Shown: positions 5,657 through 6,539 of the stretch, in pieces | How the letters are laid out: every line of letters begins with the position of its first letter | Position numbering within the stretch: position 1 is the first letter of the stretch | Source: Fibrobacter sp. | GTDB lineage: Bacteria; Fibrobacterota; Fibrobacteria; Fibrobacterales; Fibrobacteraceae | Reading direction: 5' to 3' | NCBI GenBank assembly: GCA_017550445.1 | Contig: JAFZOV010000069.1 | Span: 1 to 6,539 of the forward strand | Length of the DNA stretch: 6,539 nucleotides | Made by a program: the position numbers and the translations under genes | The notes under the pieces: generated by a model | Told to the model about the DNA's origin: nothing | What the model saw: the letters and a program-made list of their open reading frames with translations, nothing else | Databases searched by the model: none

Positions 5657-6539
5657 TTACTCCCATTCAATAGTTCCGGGCGGCTTGTGCGTTACGTCGT
5701 ACCACAGGCTGCCAGCGCCTTCGGCTTCGAACTTGCGCCAGAGACCGGCGAGCATTCCCTGGTCGATTTCGGCGAAGTTTGCCGTCATGGCTTCGGTGGA
5801 GTTCACTGGGCGCATCACGATGCAGGGCTTGTTTGCCGTGCGGAGCGGGACGAGCACAACCGGCATCTGCCAAATCTTTTCGTAGAGGTCGTTAGCCTGC
5901 AGGAATTCGGTACAGATGTTGTCGAACTTGCGGAGCGTGTCGAAGTTTTCGCGTGTGGCAAACTGTTCTACAAGCTTCGGATCTTCGTCAGCGACGCTAC
6001 CAATCTGGTAGATGACGCGGTTGATGGCCTTGAAGCGGTTGGCAAGTTCAGTAGAGAACTTTTCGCAGTCTTTCCAGCTTAAGCCCGGAGTGGTGATGAG
6101 GAACGGCTGTGCGTAAGTACGACCGTCGCCCTGCACGCCCACGCTCTTGATGGGGAGTATGCGGCCCGCGATGTTGTTCGCCTTCAGGTAGTCGGCGAGG
6201 GAGCCGCCCTGAGAATCGCGGACATCTTCGAACTTCACCATGTCATCGCCGAGCTTGCCGTCGCTGCAGAGCAGGCGAACGCCGAGACCCGGGCCCGGGA
6301 ACGGGTGACGCCACACGAGGTTGTGCGGGATGCCGAGTTCTTCGCCGAGGGCACGGACTTCGTCCTTGTACAAATCGGCGAGCGGTTCCAAGACGAGGCC
6401 CTTTTCCATGAGGTCCAAGACTTCTTGCACGCGGTTGTGGTGCGTCTTGATCTTGTCGGCGTTCTTGGTGCCGCCGCTTTCGATGGTGTCGGGGTAGATG
6501 GTGCCCTGCGCCATCATCCACTGGTTCGGATCGAGGTTG
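5657..6539 (-). CDS. guaA: GMP synthase (glutamine-hydrolysing), C-terminal part, extended form
   Basis: This minus-strand gene runs off the right edge: the last 293 residues and the TAA stop (5657-5659) are inside. The frame stays open to base 6538, so the ATG at 6517 is internal. GMP synthase turns XMP into GMP with ATP and glutamine-derived ammonia, the last step of guanine nucleotide synthesis. Visible signatures are AQGTIYPDTIESGG (about residues 10-23 of the fragment), KIKTHHNRV and WRHPFPGPGLGVRLL from the ATP-pyrophosphatase domain, then KSVGVQGDGRTY and the C-terminal KPPGTIEWE of the dimerisation domain. The amidotransferase domain and the SGGVDS P-loop lie beyond the window. Between GVQGDGRTY and the end it has a longer region, with KIWQMPVVLVPL and an IVMRPV strand before the terminus, resembling the human enzyme more than that of E. 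coli. It is convergent with hsdR and the GIY-YIG gene. Confidence 0.93.
   Translation of the reverse strand, partial: NLDPNQWMMAQGTIYPDTIESGGTKNADKIKTHHNRVQEVLDLMEKGLVLEPLADLYKDEVRALGEELGIPHNLVWRHPFPGPGLGVRLLCSDGKLGDDMVKFEDVRDSQGGSLADYLKANNIAGRILPIKSVGVQGDGRTYAQPFLITTPGLSWKDCEKFSTELANRFKAINRVIYQIGSVADEDPKLVEQFATRENFDTLRKFDNICTEFLQANDLYEKIWQMPVVLVPLRTANKPCIVMRPVNSTEAMTANFAEIDQGMLAGLWRKFEAEGAGSLWYDVTHKPPGTIEWE

Noticed and set aside
5441..6082. 213-codon open frame on the plus strand
   Set aside because: It runs through the repeats and antisense to guaA. The protein has no family signature, while the minus-strand frame shows clear GMP synthase motifs.

Overview
The window (6,539 bp, roughly 50% GC) looks like bacterial chromosome. 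Fibrobacter, or a relative in the Fibrobacterota/Bacteroidota neighbourhood, is my best guess. It rests on codon style, AT-rich promoter spacers and dispersed palindromes with TGTCATTCTGGAG ends, and it is inference rather than an identification.

Layout. The first 375 bp are the 3' end of a type I restriction-modification specificity gene (hsdS). An AT-rich spacer with three degenerate repeats at a 33-bp period leads to a complete AAA-family ATPase of the AAA_14/DUF4143 type (504-1868). After 47 bp comes a complete hsdR, the restriction and translocase subunit (1916-4789). hsdM is not in the window and probably lies upstream, so the ATPase is a passenger between hsdS and hsdR. Together these genes form part of a DNA-defence locus read on the plus strand.

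From 4790 to 5656 the window is mostly repeats: several copies and half-copies of a palindrome of about 75 bp that starts TGTCATTCTGGAG and ends CTCCAGGGTGACA. One copy (4922-5332) is split at its centre by a small complete gene for a 95-residue single-domain GIY-YIG protein (4997-5284). A gene-less version with an almost identical left arm stands at 5487-5564. The left and right arms of the gene-bearing copy match each other better than they match the gene-less copy. A near-identical direct repeat of about 165 bp (4796-4962 and 5365-5527) brackets the gene. I read this as a nuclease-bearing palindromic element with short gene-less relatives, and it is the most interesting thing here.

The last 883 bp are the 3' end of guaA (GMP synthase) on the minus strand, convergent with everything else. 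Its C-terminal region has the extended form seen in eukaryotic GMP synthases. The repeat cluster therefore sits between the ends of convergent transcription units, where insertions do little harm.
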